A DNA stretch of 64,000 nt from Leisingera sp. ANG-M7 (GCF_000813965.1 NZ_JWLI01000007.1:124001-188000); one strand, 5' to 3'. Positions 22,201 to 30,972 are shown, counted from the first letter of the stretch. Notes: generated from the sequence alone by a model not told the origin. A program made the numbers and translations.

Positions 22201-24351
22201 CTAGCGGAACAGCGCCTTGTACAGCTTTTCCTTGGTGAACGGCTTGTCCAGCACCTGAACCCCATCCAGTTCCGGGTAACCCGCCTGCGCAGCGCTGAAG
22301 GCAAAGCCGCTCATCATCACAGCGTTCAGCCCGGGCTGGAGCTGCCGCAGCCGGGACAGTGTTTCCCAGCCGCCGCGCCCCGGCATGCTCATGTCGATCA
22401 CCGCGCCGTCAAACGGTCCTTGAGTCTGAATAAGCGCCAGCGCCGCATCATAGCCATCCGCGCTTGCGACCTCGCAGCCGCGCAGCTGCAACAGGCCGGC
22501 GACAGCACGGCGCACGGTGTCCTCGTCATCCACCACCAGGATACGGCGCGCCTGCCCTTTGCGCGGCTCTGGCGCCGCGGCGGGTCCGGCGGCCTGAACC
22601 TCAGCCGCCTCGCAGGCCGGGAAATAGAAGCGGAAGGTGCTGCCGCCGCCCTCCCGGCTGTCCACGGCCAGCCCGCCCCGGTGGCTGCTGATGATGCCCA
22701 TCGCCGCCGCCAGCCCCAGACCGCGGCCGCCGGGCTTGGTGGTAAAGAACGGATCGAATATCCGCGCCACGGTATCGCGTGCCATGCCGCCGCCTGTGTC
22801 GCGCACCTCCAGCATGACGCAGGGGCCCGCAGGCATCCTGCGCCCCGCCAGCAGCCGCCGCCGCTCTGCCGAGCCCAGGCTGCTGCGCCGGGTGGAGACC
22901 GTCACCGTGCCGGCCCCCGGCCCGATCGCCTCAACCGCATTCAGCACCGCCTGCATCAGCAGCTGACCGGCCTGGGCCGGATCCATCCGGGCAGTCAGTT
23001 CCCCTGCCTCCAGATCCAGAACCACCGCCTTGCCCAGCTTGCACTCTGGTGGCACCAGCGCCAGCGTCTCACGGACGATCCGGTTCAGATCGCAGGCCTC
23101 CGGCTGCGGGGTGCCGCCGCCCCTTGCATAGCCCAGCAGCTGCCGCATCAGCCGGGCCGAATCCTGCAGCCCCGCCTTCACAGACTGCACATCCGCTGCT
23201 GCCGGATGCGCGGCCTCCAGATGCGCCAGCGCCAGCTCGCTGCGGCCCTGCATCCCGGCCAGCAGGTTGTTGAACTCATGCGCGATTGTGCCCGCCAGCA
23301 GCCCAAGGCTTTCGGCCTTGCGCCGCAGCAGCAGCGCCTGTTCCGCCTGGCGCCGCCGCCGCTCCGCCCTGCCGCGGCATAGCTCATGCGCAGCCCGTGC
23401 TGCACAGACGCCGATCAAGCTGCTGTTCTGAAATCCGGCGGCCATCTCGCCGTCGTGCAGCAGCGCAAAATGGCCAATCAGCTGCCCATTCTCATCCCGC
23501 AGCGGCATCCCGAAATAGGAGACCACCCCCTGCGCCCGGAACGCCTCCTGCGCCGGAAACATCTCTTGCAGCCCTTTGGGCACCAGAAAGGGTTCTCCCT
23601 CTTGCAGGAAAGCGCAAGGGGCGCCCTCATAAGACATCAGCTCCTCGCCGCTGCCTGCAGCGGCCAGCCCGCCATCACAGCATGCCAGAACCCTGTAGCA
23701 GCCCGGGCTGTCAGCCGTGTATTCAGCGATGAAAGCCCTTCGCACCCGGAAGGCGCGCTGCATCTGAACCGCCAGCTGCCGCAGGGCCGCCCGGGGCGAC
23801 AGGCTGCCTGCCCCCGCCCCGCGCGCCAGCGCCGCCAGGACTGCGGCCTGCTGCATGGAGGCCAGCTCCGCCCCCAGCCGCCGGGCAAACTGCTGCATGG
23901 CTGCTACGGCCTCTGCTGTCAGCGCCGCCCCTGGCGGCTGCCGCCAGGCCGCCTGCACCAGGCCGGCAACTGCGCCCGCAGCGTCCAGCAAGGGCACCCC
24001 GGCATAGGCGTTGATGTTTTCTTCGATGAACATCGCGTCTTCCGGGTACAGCTGCTGCACCCGGTCCGCGAAAACCTGCGGCGCGGCGCGCAGCACCACG
24101 TCCCGGCACGGCGCGCCGCGCGCGTCATATTCGAAATCCCCCAGCGGCATCCCGTCGAACCAGCTGGCCACCACCTTCAGGTGCTCGCCCTGCCGGATCC
24201 GCAATGCGCTGACTGTGACCAGATCCGCGCTGAATCCCCGTGCCAGCTGATCTGCAAATGCCTGGCAGAACCCGGCGCCGCTTGCGCCCGCCAGCTCTTC
24301 CAGATCCAAGCGGCTGCCTGCCCCAAGCGCCGCACCCCCGGATGCGTCCAT
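22201..24351 (-). CDS. Hybrid sensor histidine kinase with two GAF-like domains and a receiver
   Basis: A 716-residue cytoplasmic protein with no membrane segment. Two similar GAF-type sensor modules (about residues 15-155 and 175-330) share a GAPC motif and a P-E-D/Q-A-M/F segment. The kinase H-box is IAHEFNNLLAGM, with N-box-like LMQAVLNAVE and G-boxes DTGGGM and GGRGLGLA. A receiver follows with acceptor Asp in AVIDMSMPG and the KPF signature near the end. The start at 24351 is chosen because AGGAG lies 8 bp upstream; an ATG six codons earlier has no good site. No cognate regulator is adjacent, so its output may act through the fused receiver or a distant partner. Confidence 0.87.
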   Translation of the reverse strand: MDASGGAALGAGSRLDLEELAGASGAGFCQAFADQLARGFSADLVTVSALRIRQGEHLKVVASWFDGMPLGDFEYDARGAPCRDVVLRAAPQVFADRVQQLYPEDAMFIEENINAYAGVPLLDAAGAVAGLVQAAWRQPPGAALTAEAVAAMQQFARRLGAELASMQQAAVLAALARGAGAGSLSPRAALRQLAVQMQRAFRVRRAFIAEYTADSPGCYRVLACCDGGLAAAGSGEELMSYEGAPCAFLQEGEPFLVPKGLQEMFPAQEAFRAQGVVSYFGMPLRDENGQLIGHFALLHDGEMAAGFQNSSLIGVCAARAAHELCRGRAERRRRQAEQALLLRRKAESLGLLAGTIAHEFNNLLAGMQGRSELALAHLEAAHPAAADVQSVKAGLQDSARLMRQLLGYARGGGTPQPEACDLNRIVRETLALVPPECKLGKAVVLDLEAGELTARMDPAQAGQLLMQAVLNAVEAIGPGAGTVTVSTRRSSLGSAERRRLLAGRRMPAGPCVMLEVRDTGGGMARDTVARIFDPFFTTKPGGRGLGLAAAMGIISSHRGGLAVDSREGGGSTFRFYFPACEAAEVQAAGPAAAPEPRKGQARRILVVDDEDTVRRAVAGLLQLRGCEVASADGYDAALALIQTQGPFDGAVIDMSMPGRGGWETLSRLRQLQPGLNAVMMSGFAFSAAQAGYPELDGVQVLDKPFTKEKLYKALFR

Positions 24352-24583
24352 AACCAATACTCCTGCCATCCCTGCACGGGCCGGCCTTCCGGGTCCGGAC
24401 CCCTGGCAAACTCACAAAACACTGTCCTTCCGCGCCGCAGACCAGCCCCCTTTTACCCAAGGGCGTCCTCCGCAGTGCTCAATTCTGCAGGCAGCCTGGA
24501 ACATGGCTGCACCGCAACATCATGCTGCGCGAACTACACGTGCGCAGTCAACATCTTGTATGATTGAGACTCAATTCTAACAG
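24352..24583. other. Intergenic region upstream of the hybrid kinase
   Basis: Together with the terminator that follows, this is about 326 bp without a gene. It should hold the kinase promoter. I see no RNA gene or repeat. The stretch near 24550-24580 is locally AT-rich (tgattgagactcaattctaa). Confidence 0.4.
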
Positions 24584-24622
24584 AAAAAGCCGCAAATCCG
24601 GAGCACCGGATCTGCGGCTTTT
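24584..24622 (-). terminator. Rho-independent terminator after trcR
   Basis: aaaaagccgcaaatccgg and ccggatctgcggcttttt pair with one mismatch around an agca loop. On the minus strand it follows the trcR stop by about 55 bp and ends in a T-run. Confidence 0.88.
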
Positions 24623-24677
24623 TACAGATTTTCCATTTGCCGGACCGGCCGGCTGACCTAGGACGGGCAGGTCCGCA

Positions 24678-25448
24678 TCAGAAGCGGCTGTCCTCGTCGT
24701 CGTCCTCATCATCGCCGCCCGCGGGCAGGTTGAAGAAGCTGTCGGCGTCCAGGACGTCCTCTTCTTTCTTCTCGTCCTCGTCGTCATTGAGGCCGCCGCC
24801 CAGGGTGAAGGTTTCCAGACCCTCGATGGCGGACGGGATCTTCGGCTCAGCGTCCATCTCCAGCGACTGCTCGGTGGAGACCAGCTTGCGGCGCTCGTCA
24901 TCGCTCATCACGCCGCCTTCGGCTGCCTTCTTGGCCGCGGCTTTCTGCACCGCGGAATCCAGCTCGGACTGCTTGCACAGGCCCAGCGCCACTGGGTCGA
25001 TCGGCTGCATGTTGGCGATGTTCCAGTGGGTGCGCTCGCGGATCGACTGGATGGTCGGCTTGGTGGTGCCCACCAGCTTGGCGATCTGGCCGTCGCTGAG
25101 TTCCGGGTGGAACTTGACCAGCCACAGGATCGAGTTCGGACGGTCCTGGCGCTTGGACAGCGGAGTGTAGCGCGGGCCGCGGCGCTTTTCCTCGCCGGCC
25201 GCTGCCGGGTTGAACTTGAGCTTCAGCTTGTGCAGCGGGTTGGCCTGCGCCTTGTCGATCTCTTCCTGGGTCAGCTGGTTGTTTGCCATCGGGTCGAAGC
25301 CCTTGACGCCCACCGCCACTTCACCGTCGGCGATGCCCTGGATCTCCAGCTCGTGCATGCCCACGAAATCCGCGATTTGCTTGAAGCTGATTGTGGTATT
25401 GTCCACCAGCCACACGGCGGTTGCCTTGGCCATCAACGGTTTTGCCAT
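24678..25448 (-). CDS. trcR: Cell-cycle transcriptional regulator TrcR (DUF1013)
   Basis: A 256-residue protein conserved in alphaproteobacteria. The N-terminus MAKPLMAKATAVWLVDNTT is the family start, and helix-turn-helix-like segments occur in the N-terminal half (SFKQIADFVGMHELEIQGIA) and again near ELSDGQIAKLVGTTKPTIQS. The C-terminus is strongly acidic (EDEKKEEDV ... GGDDEDDDED). An AGGAG site lies 8 bp before the ATG. The name follows usage for DUF1013 proteins; DNA binding is predicted from the two HTH-like segments. Confidence 0.85.
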   Translation of the reverse strand: MAKPLMAKATAVWLVDNTTISFKQIADFVGMHELEIQGIADGEVAVGVKGFDPMANNQLTQEEIDKAQANPLHKLKLKFNPAAAGEEKRRGPRYTPLSKRQDRPNSILWLVKFHPELSDGQIAKLVGTTKPTIQSIRERTHWNIANMQPIDPVALGLCKQSELDSAVQKAAAKKAAEGGVMSDDERRKLVSTEQSLEMDAEPKIPSAIEGLETFTLGGGLNDDEDEKKEEDVLDADSFFNLPAGGDDEDDDEDSRF

Positions 25449-25594
25449 GTGCTCATCTCCTTAAAACACCTTTGATCCCCGGATACATCTCTCCCGCCGC
25501 CTGAAATGGCGTCCCCGGCGATCCGGGGCAGGTTTCCGTTGTCGGGGAACTTCCGCCCTATATAGTCGGCATCGATGCATAAGGAAAGAGGCCA

Positions 25595-26242
25595 ATGCGC
25601 AAGTTGTTCACAGGTATATTTGCGGCTGTTCTGACCCTGCTGCCGGTGCTTGCGGCGGCGGACGGCGAGCCTGCGGGCGACTTCGACTACTACGTGCTGT
25701 CGCTCAGCTGGTCGCCGAACTGGTGCACGCTGGAGGGCGACGCCAAGGGCGCGGACCAATGTGATGCCCGTCATGATTACGGCTGGACGTTGCATGGCCT
25801 CTGGCCCCAGTACCACCGCGGCTGGCCCAGCTACTGCCGCACGGCAGAGGCCCCGCCGAGCCGCGCAATGAGCCGGGACATGGCAGACATCATGGGCAGC
25901 CCAGGGCTCGCCTGGCACCAGTGGAAGAAACACGGCACCTGCTCCGGCCTCAGCGCGCGGGACTACTACACCGCGATGCGTGCGGCCTACGAACGCGTCA
26001 CCCGCCCCGCCGCCTTCCGCAGTCTCGAGAAGCCGGTGACCCTGCCTGCCGCCGTTGTTGAGCAGGCCTTTCTGCAGGACAACCCGGACCTCAGCCGCGA
26101 CAGCCTGACCATTACCTGCCGCGACGGCGCCATCCAGGAGGCCCGTATCTGCCTGTCCAAGGCACTGGAGCCGGTGCCCTGCGGGCGCGACGTGATCAGG
26201 GACTGCACATTGAAAAACGCCCGCTTCGCGCCCATCCGCTGA
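25595..26242 (+). CDS. Ribonuclease T2 family protein
   Basis: A 215-residue secreted RNase. A signal peptide (about residues 1-22, ending LAAADG) precedes a domain with both catalytic segments: CAS1 WTLHGLWPQ (about residues 64-72) and CAS2 WHQWKKHGTC (about 109-118). They supply the two catalytic histidines, Glu/Gln and Lys. Several cysteines fit the disulfides of the family. The enzyme degrades RNA in the periplasm or medium, probably for phosphate or nucleoside scavenging. It is divergent from trcR and is followed by a family-1 repeat. Confidence 0.93.
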   Translation: MRKLFTGIFAAVLTLLPVLAAADGEPAGDFDYYVLSLSWSPNWCTLEGDAKGADQCDARHDYGWTLHGLWPQYHRGWPSYCRTAEAPPSRAMSRDMADIMGSPGLAWHQWKKHGTCSGLSARDYYTAMRAAYERVTRPAAFRSLEKPVTLPAAVVEQAFLQDNPDLSRDSLTITCRDGAIQEARICLSKALEPVPCGRDVIRDCTLKNARFAPIR

Positions 26243-26249
26243 ACAGGCA

Positions 26250-26310
26250 AGGGCGCTGCCCCTCTAGGCCCCACGGCCAATTCACTCCGGGATATTTCGG
26301 GCCAGATGAA
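26250..26310 (+). repeat. Dispersed intergenic repeat family 1, copy 2
   Basis: It begins 8 bp after the RNase T2 stop. Blocks shared with copies 1 and 3 are gggcgctgcccctct, ggccccacggccaattcac and a gatattt segment ending gccagatgaa. The same orientation relative to the preceding gene is kept in all three copies. Confidence 0.75.
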
Positions 26311-26527
26311 CAGGGGACCCAGTCTTCATCTTTCCCCAAATACACAAACCCTGCCACGCAGCCAGCGCCGCCGCCGGCAGGTGCGGAAACATGCCTCCGC
26401 CCCGCCCCAAGGCGGTAAAGCGCCTGTGAAGCGGAAACTGCCGCGTTTCGTGCTACATTACACCACGTGCCGCGCCCGGCCCTGCCTGAACGGCACTCCG
26501 TTTTGGTCAGCGAGAAGGAGGAAGCGC

Positions 26528-27385
26528 ATGGCAAAAACAATCGGTAACCCGCTCAGCTGGCTTCTGCAGGGTGCAGAGACCACCTCCCACCACGTTGGCC
26601 AATCCGTCAGCGAAATGCGCAGCACCGGCGCTGCGGCAATGCCGGAGGCACGCAAGCTCAGCATGGATGACATCATCCATTCGCTGGCCGCCGGGCTGGA
26701 GGATTTTGCCGCATGCCGCTCCGACGCGATGTTCCTGGTGCTGTTTTATCCCATTATCGGCATCGCGCTCATCGTGATGAGCCTGTCGATGAACCTGTTG
26801 CCGCTCGTTGTGCCGATGATCATGGGCTTTGCCATCCTTGGCCCCGTCGCGGCAGTCGGCCTGTATGAGATGTCATCGCGCCGCGAGGCCGGGATGGAGA
26901 CCCGCTGGATGGATGCCTTCGCGGTCATTCGCTCGCCCTCCTTTGGCGCCATTCTGGTGCTGGGCTTGTATCTGGCAGCCCTGTTCATCATCTGGCTGGT
27001 GGCGGCAGACATGATCTACAGCCGCACCCTGGGGCCAGAGCCGCCGGCCTCGATCATGGGCTTCGTCGGCGACGTGCTGACCACCCGCGAGGGCTGGATG
27101 ATGTCAATCAGCGGCGGCATCGTGGGCGCGGTTTTTGCCTTTGCCGCATTGGCGATGAGTCTGGTGTCCTTCCCGCTCCTGATGGACCGCCATGTCGGCC
27201 TGCCGGTCGCGGTCGCAACCTCGATCAAGGTGCTGCGCAAGAACCCGATGGTCTGCATGACCTGGGGCCTGATCGTCGGCGTGTCGCTGATCGTCGGATC
27301 AATCCCCTTCCTGGCAGGGCTGATCATCGTGGTGCCGGTGCTGGGACATGCGACCTGGCATCTGTACCGGCGCGCGGTGGAGTGA
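26528..27385 (+). CDS. DUF2189 family membrane protein
   Basis: A 285-residue inner-membrane protein. A soluble N-terminus (about 1-45) leads into the first of about six membrane segments, beginning near DAMFLVLFYPIIGIALIVMS. The LGPVAAVGLYEMSSRREAG motif between helices 2 and 3 is characteristic of DUF2189. The C-terminal half is highly hydrophobic, ending VVPVLGHATWHLYRR. The function is unknown. The ATG at 26528 has a GGAGG site and gives the usual family start. Confidence 0.82.
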   Translation: MAKTIGNPLSWLLQGAETTSHHVGQSVSEMRSTGAAAMPEARKLSMDDIIHSLAAGLEDFAACRSDAMFLVLFYPIIGIALIVMSLSMNLLPLVVPMIMGFAILGPVAAVGLYEMSSRREAGMETRWMDAFAVIRSPSFGAILVLGLYLAALFIIWLVAADMIYSRTLGPEPPASIMGFVGDVLTTREGWMMSISGGIVGAVFAFAALAMSLVSFPLLMDRHVGLPVAVATSIKVLRKNPMVCMTWGLIVGVSLIVGSIPFLAGLIIVVPVLGHATWHLYRRAVE

Positions 27386-27392
27386 ACACCTG

Positions 27393-27434
27393 AAACCAAA
27401 CAAGGGCCGGCGCATCCGCCGGCCCTTTGGTTTG
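27393..27434. terminator. Bidirectional rho-independent terminator
   Basis: aaaccaaacaagggccggcg and cgccggccctttggttt pair around a catc loop, with A- and T-rich outer arms. It lies between the DUF2189 gene (+) and the quinone oxidoreductase gene (-), which converge. Confidence 0.88.
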
Positions 27435-27448
27435 CAGGCCTGAAGCAG

Positions 27449-28432
27449 TCAGCCCACCTTCAGGACGATCTTGCCGATATGGCCGGAGCTTTCCATCCGG
27501 GCATGGGCCGCTGCCGCCTCGTCCAGCGCAAATTCGCTGTCCATCACCGGCGCCACCTTGCCTGCTTCCAGCAGGGGCCAGACCGCCTCCGCCAGATCCT
27601 GGGCGATCTGCGCCTTGGCCAGGTCGCTCTGCGGGCGCAGGGTCGATCCGGTCAGCGTCAGCCGCTTGACCATCATCAAGGCAAAGTTCAGCTCCACCTT
27701 GGGGCCTTGCAGAAAGGCGATCTGCGCCAGCCGCCCGTCCTCGGCCATCGCCTTGATGTTGCGCGGGATATAATCGCCGCCGACCATGTCCAGCACCAGA
27801 TCGGCGCCGCCCTCATCCCGCAGCACCTTGACGAAATCCTCGTCCCGGTAGTTGATCGCCCGCTCGGCGCCCAGGTCCAGGCAGGCCTGGCATTTCTCAT
27901 CCGACCCCGCAGTCGCAAACACCCGCGCTCCGAACGCCCTGGCCAGCTGAATCGCTGTTGTGCCGATGCCGGAAGAGCCGCCATGTACCAGGAACCGTTC
28001 GCCGGCCTTCAGCCCGCCGCGGGTGAAGACGTTGGACCAGACGGTAAAGAAGGTCTCCGGCAAACACGCTGCCTGTTTCAGATCCATGCCCACCGGGATT
28101 GGCAGGCAATGCGCCGCCGGCGTTGCCACATATTCCGCATACCCCCCGCCCGGCAGCAGCGCGCAGACCTGATCGCCCGCCACGATGCCGCTGACGCCCG
28201 CGCCCACGGCCAAAACTTCGCCCGAGGCTTCCAGCCCCGGCAGGTCGCTGGCGCCCTTGGGCGGATCATAGGCACCTGCGCGCTGCAGCGCATCGGGGCG
28301 GTTCACCCCGGCATAGGCCACTTTGATCACCACCTCGCCATGGCCCGGTTGCGGCACCGGGCGTTCACACATCTTCAACACCTCGGGCCCGCCGGGTTTG
28401 GTGATCTCCACCGCGCGCATCATCTCTGTCAT
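27449..28432 (-). CDS. NAD(P)H quinone oxidoreductase (zeta-crystallin/PIG3-like MDR)
   Basis: A 327-residue zinc-free medium-chain dehydrogenase. The N-terminus MTEMMRAVEITKPGGPEVLK is the usual family start and AGVNRPDALQRAG is the PIG3/qor substrate-domain motif. The Rossmann fingerprint is VHGGSSGIGTTAIQLA (about residue 144). The enzyme would transfer hydride from NADPH to quinones or similar acceptors. The start at 28432 is supported by a strong AGGAGG; longer extensions run into the promoter region. It stands alone next to a double-HxlR regulator. Confidence 0.88.
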   Translation of the reverse strand: MTEMMRAVEITKPGGPEVLKMCERPVPQPGHGEVVIKVAYAGVNRPDALQRAGAYDPPKGASDLPGLEASGEVLAVGAGVSGIVAGDQVCALLPGGGYAEYVATPAAHCLPIPVGMDLKQAACLPETFFTVWSNVFTRGGLKAGERFLVHGGSSGIGTTAIQLARAFGARVFATAGSDEKCQACLDLGAERAINYRDEDFVKVLRDEGGADLVLDMVGGDYIPRNIKAMAEDGRLAQIAFLQGPKVELNFALMMVKRLTLTGSTLRPQSDLAKAQIAQDLAEAVWPLLEAGKVAPVMDSEFALDEAAAAHARMESSGHIGKIVLKVG

Positions 28433-28650
28433 CGGCTGATTTCCTCCTGATCCTTGCCCTCTGCCTAGCATCCGGCAGAGTGAGCGCAAACAGCAAAGGC
28501 GCCGCAGTTGGGGCGGAATGCGGAGTGGCCGCGCCGGCAGCAGGAATCTGTCAGAGCGGCATTACAAACGCTGTCACAGAACTTCGGCCGGTATTGTAAT
28601 AGCAGCGCGGACTTTCCTGACTTCCGCCCTCTTTCAACTAACAACCGTTT

Positions 28651-29196
28651 CTACAACATGAAGGTAATTTCAGGTGCAATGAGCCGGCTGATCCGGCCGC
28701 CAGTGTTCACCGCACAATAAATGGACCTCGGCGGGCGGGCGGCGCTATCCACGCTGCGGCACACCCAATTCCTTGCCTCCATGGATTTCAATGATTGCGA
28801 CAATGCCCGATCTGTTATCGTCGGCAGGGTTCGCTTGATGCCGCTGAATTGGCTTGGTGTGTGGAGCGATGTCAGAACCGGCAAAGTCCATGAGCGGCGC
28901 AGCAAAGGCTGATCTTCCGCTGTCGAAACACCTTGAATCTTATGGGCAAGGGCCGCCGCCGCAATCCCCAGCTGCGTAAGGCGGAATTCCGGGCGCAGCG
29001 GATGACCATACCCAGGGTTTCGTTCAATCAATCCAATTTCGATCAGGTGATCCATGCTTTGCGCGAAGGCGGTTCTGCCTGCCCCTGTCGCGGCCAGCAG
29101 GGGCGCTTGCCGTCCGGCAATGCCCGAATGCAGGCACGAGAGTATAGGCATCGCCCAAGCCTTCGACGTGATGTTGACAAACGCTTCTATGTCCAT
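28651..29196 (-). CDS. Transcriptional regulator with two tandem HxlR-type winged-helix domains
   Basis: A 181-residue protein that seems to be two HxlR-like domains in series. The first (about residues 8-85) has KAWAMPILSCLHSGIAGR and FAQSMDHLIEIGLIERN. The second (about 95-170) repeats the pattern with RSWTLPVLTSLHT and ALSQSLKSMEARNWVCR. HxlR proteins usually carry one domain and dimerise, so this would be a built-in dimer. The ATG lies 39 bp from the divergent VOC gene. No ribosome site is visible, but a TATACT box ends 3 bp upstream of the ATG, so the mRNA may be leaderless or the true start downstream. Confidence 0.65.
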   Translation of the reverse strand: MDIEAFVNITSKAWAMPILSCLHSGIAGRQAPLLAATGAGRTAFAQSMDHLIEIGLIERNPGYGHPLRPEFRLTQLGIAAAALAHKIQGVSTAEDQPLLRRSWTLPVLTSLHTPSQFSGIKRTLPTITDRALSQSLKSMEARNWVCRSVDSAARPPRSIYCAVNTGGRISRLIAPEITFML

Positions 29197-29235
29197 AAAG
29201 TATAGTTAGTATATTTTTAGTTATAAGGAAAGCCC
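29197..29235. promoter_or_regulatory. Compact AT-rich divergent control region
   Basis: Only 39 bp separate the start codons of the double-HxlR gene and the VOC gene. The stretch is almost all A/T and contains two direct agtata repeats and TATATT/TATACT promoter-like boxes. A single regulator bound here would control both genes. Confidence 0.5.
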
Positions 29236-29616
29236 ATGTCACTGATTGCAGTCGACCAAACCATCACCATCGCAATGTCAGTCAGGGATCGCCATGCGAG
29301 CGCAAAGTGGTACGAAACCATGCTGGGATTTGAGTTGCTCTATCATGCCGATGAGGCGGGCTGGTCCGAGCTTCGGACAAACACGCCCGGCGTCGCTATC
29401 GGCCTTGGCGAGCACACCAAGCCAGCACCCGGCAACTGCGTGCCTGTCTTTGGGATCGCTGATCTGGATTCGGCCCGGCAGAAACTGGAGCAGGCGAAAG
29501 TCAAATTTGATGGCGAGACGGATGTCGTCGAAGGCATGGTCAAAACCGCGACTTTCTACGACCTCGACGGCAATGCGCTGATGCTTGCGCAGGATTTGAC
29601 CGGCGGGAATGAGTAA
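29236..29616 (+). CDS. VOC family (glyoxalase/bleomycin-resistance-like) protein
   Basis: A 126-residue protein of the vicinal-oxygen-chelate fold. The N-terminal half has VRDRHASAKWYETMLGFELL. The second half has VFGIADLDSARQKLEQAKV and a typical ending TATFYDLDGNALML, in which the last strand would give a metal-ligand residue (D or E). Such proteins act as lyases, isomerases, dioxygenases or drug-binding proteins. The metal residues are not fully diagnostic, so the activity is open. It is probably regulated by the divergent double-HxlR protein. An aagga ribosome site lies upstream. Confidence 0.8.
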   Translation: MSLIAVDQTITIAMSVRDRHASAKWYETMLGFELLYHADEAGWSELRTNTPGVAIGLGEHTKPAPGNCVPVFGIADLDSARQKLEQAKVKFDGETDVVEGMVKTATFYDLDGNALMLAQDLTGGNE

Positions 29617-29880
29617 CACGCGGAATTCCTATGCCTCTGCGGCGTGCCTGCTTCCGGCAGGCACGGCTTCAGCTGCAACTCACTGCACGTCTTCAAAACT
29701 GAGCGTTCATCTGCAGTCGCCAGATATGTCCCCATAACGGCCGCCTAAAACCTTCGCAGCATTCGCCGCTCTGGGCTCTCTCCCGCCATCTGCAGCAAGG
29801 TACGCGCATATGCGCTTTGGCTGACGGCAAGTCCCGTGCCGCCAGCAGACAGGTATCCGACCTCGGGACTGCCCCCCCCT
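29617..29880. other. Intergenic region between VOC gene and COQ9 gene
   Basis: 264 bp between convergent genes. I see no RNA gene, no strong terminator and no coding sequence. The composition is intermediate, with a run of seven C just before the COQ9 stop. Confidence 0.35.
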
Positions 29881-30582
29881 TCAGCGCCGCGGATCAACCG
29901 ACCCCGGCAGATCATCGCGCCCCTTTGGTGGCTTGATCTGTTCGGCCAGCCAGTTCGGCCCCACCAGCAAGGGCTTCAGAAGCGGATTCTTCTGCAGACC
30001 GGCCTTCAGTTTCTCGAAGTTCATCACGTTATCGATGCGCCGGTCGAGGAAATCCCAGGTCGCCTGATGCTCCAGGCTGTCATCGCCCAGCCAGAACAGC
30101 ACCGTGGCAGAATAGACGCCAGCCAGCGTCGCGCGCTTGGTGTACCAGTTCAGATCGTCCGAGCCGTCGCCCAGCGTGTCCCAGATCAGGTCGCAGGTGG
30201 TCCAGATCGCCTTGACGCCATCGCCGGCATATTGCGGCAGCGCCAGCAGCGTGGTGCCCCGGCGCACCGCCTCCTTGTCCTCGACCGCTTCCAGCCGGAA
30301 CCGCACCGCCGCCGCAACCTTGTCGCGGAACCGCATCCCCGACAAGTCCTCGGCCTCAAGCCGCTCCAGCATCCGCGAATCGCCCCGGGCGTGAAACGCC
30401 AGCGCCAGGTCGACACCGCCGCGCGGGCAGACCGCATGGGCCAGCACCTCCGGCACATCTGCATCCTGGCAGGCGGCGCGGAACGTCACCTCCGACCAGC
30501 CGTCAAACGGCACATGATTCAGCGCCGCATCCAGCAGTTTATCCTTGATACCCTCCGGTGCGTGATCGTGGTCCTTGGTCAT
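29881..30582 (-). CDS. COQ9 family ubiquinone biosynthesis protein
   Basis: A 233-residue protein with the family pattern. An N-terminal helical part resembles TetR-type HTH (KDKLLDAALNHVPFDGWSEV, about residues 12-31). The COQ9 core has NWYTKRATLAGVYSATVLFWLGD and a membrane-binding amphipathic helix before the C-terminus. COQ9 binds lipids and helps COQ7 in ubiquinone synthesis. The start MTKDHDHAP has a GGAGG site; an upstream ATG 14 codons earlier is less likely. It is divergent from rpsU, an arrangement I associate with Rhodobacteraceae. Confidence 0.85.
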   Translation of the reverse strand: MTKDHDHAPEGIKDKLLDAALNHVPFDGWSEVTFRAACQDADVPEVLAHAVCPRGGVDLALAFHARGDSRMLERLEAEDLSGMRFRDKVAAAVRFRLEAVEDKEAVRRGTTLLALPQYAGDGVKAIWTTCDLIWDTLGDGSDDLNWYTKRATLAGVYSATVLFWLGDDSLEHQATWDFLDRRIDNVMNFEKLKAGLQKNPLLKPLLVGPNWLAEQIKPPKGRDDLPGSVDPRR

Positions 30583-30680
30583 CTCAGCCTCCCGCTGGCA
30601 GCGTCCTGGTACCCTACTAGACAAAATATACGCGCTTTGCTATACGGCCACCTCCTGCAAATCCTTGCAACTCAACTTAG

Positions 30681-30698
30681 AAAGGTGGTGAAAACCAC
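30681..30698 (+). promoter_or_regulatory. Ribosome site of rpsU inside a GNRA hairpin
   Basis: aaaggtgg is the Shine-Dalgarno region. gtggt (30685-30689) and accac (30694-30698) pair around a gaaa tetraloop, and the stem ends at the base before the start codon. The ribosome site would be partly hidden, a possible point of translational control of S21. Confidence 0.5.
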
Positions 30699-30905
30699 AT
30701 GCAGGTTAGTGTTCGCGACAACAACGTCGATCAGGCGCTTCGTGCCCTGAAGAAAAAGCTGCAGCGTGAAGGCGTCTTCCGTGAAATGAAGCTCAAGCAA
30801 CATTTCGAGAAGCCGTCCGAGAAAAAAGCGCGCGAGAAAGCTGAAGCGATCCGCCGTGCCCGTAAACTGGCACGCAAGAAAGCCCAGCGCGAAGGTCTGC
30901 TGTAA
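30699..30905 (+). CDS. rpsU: 30S ribosomal protein S21
   Basis: A 68-residue basic protein that starts [20 protein letters not shown], the family motif, and ends with a long Lys/Arg-rich helix ([20 protein letters not shown]). S21 binds near the 3' end of 16S rRNA and helps initiate translation. It is divergent from COQ9 and is followed by a terminator about 68 bp downstream. Confidence 0.96.
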   Translation: MQVSVRDNNVDQALRALKKKLQREGVFREMKLKQHFEKPSEKKAREKAEAIRRARKLARKKAQREGLL

Positions 30906-30972
30906 GCCGGCCCCGCTCTCCAGCTTTGGACAGCACTATGGCAGGTCCCAGGACCCGCCGCTAAAAGATCAG

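Noticed and set aside
28508-28720. A 70-codon plus-strand frame between the quinone oxidoreductase and the double-HxlR gene
   Set aside because: No ribosome site, no recognisable sequence, and it overlaps the 3' end of the regulator on the other strand.
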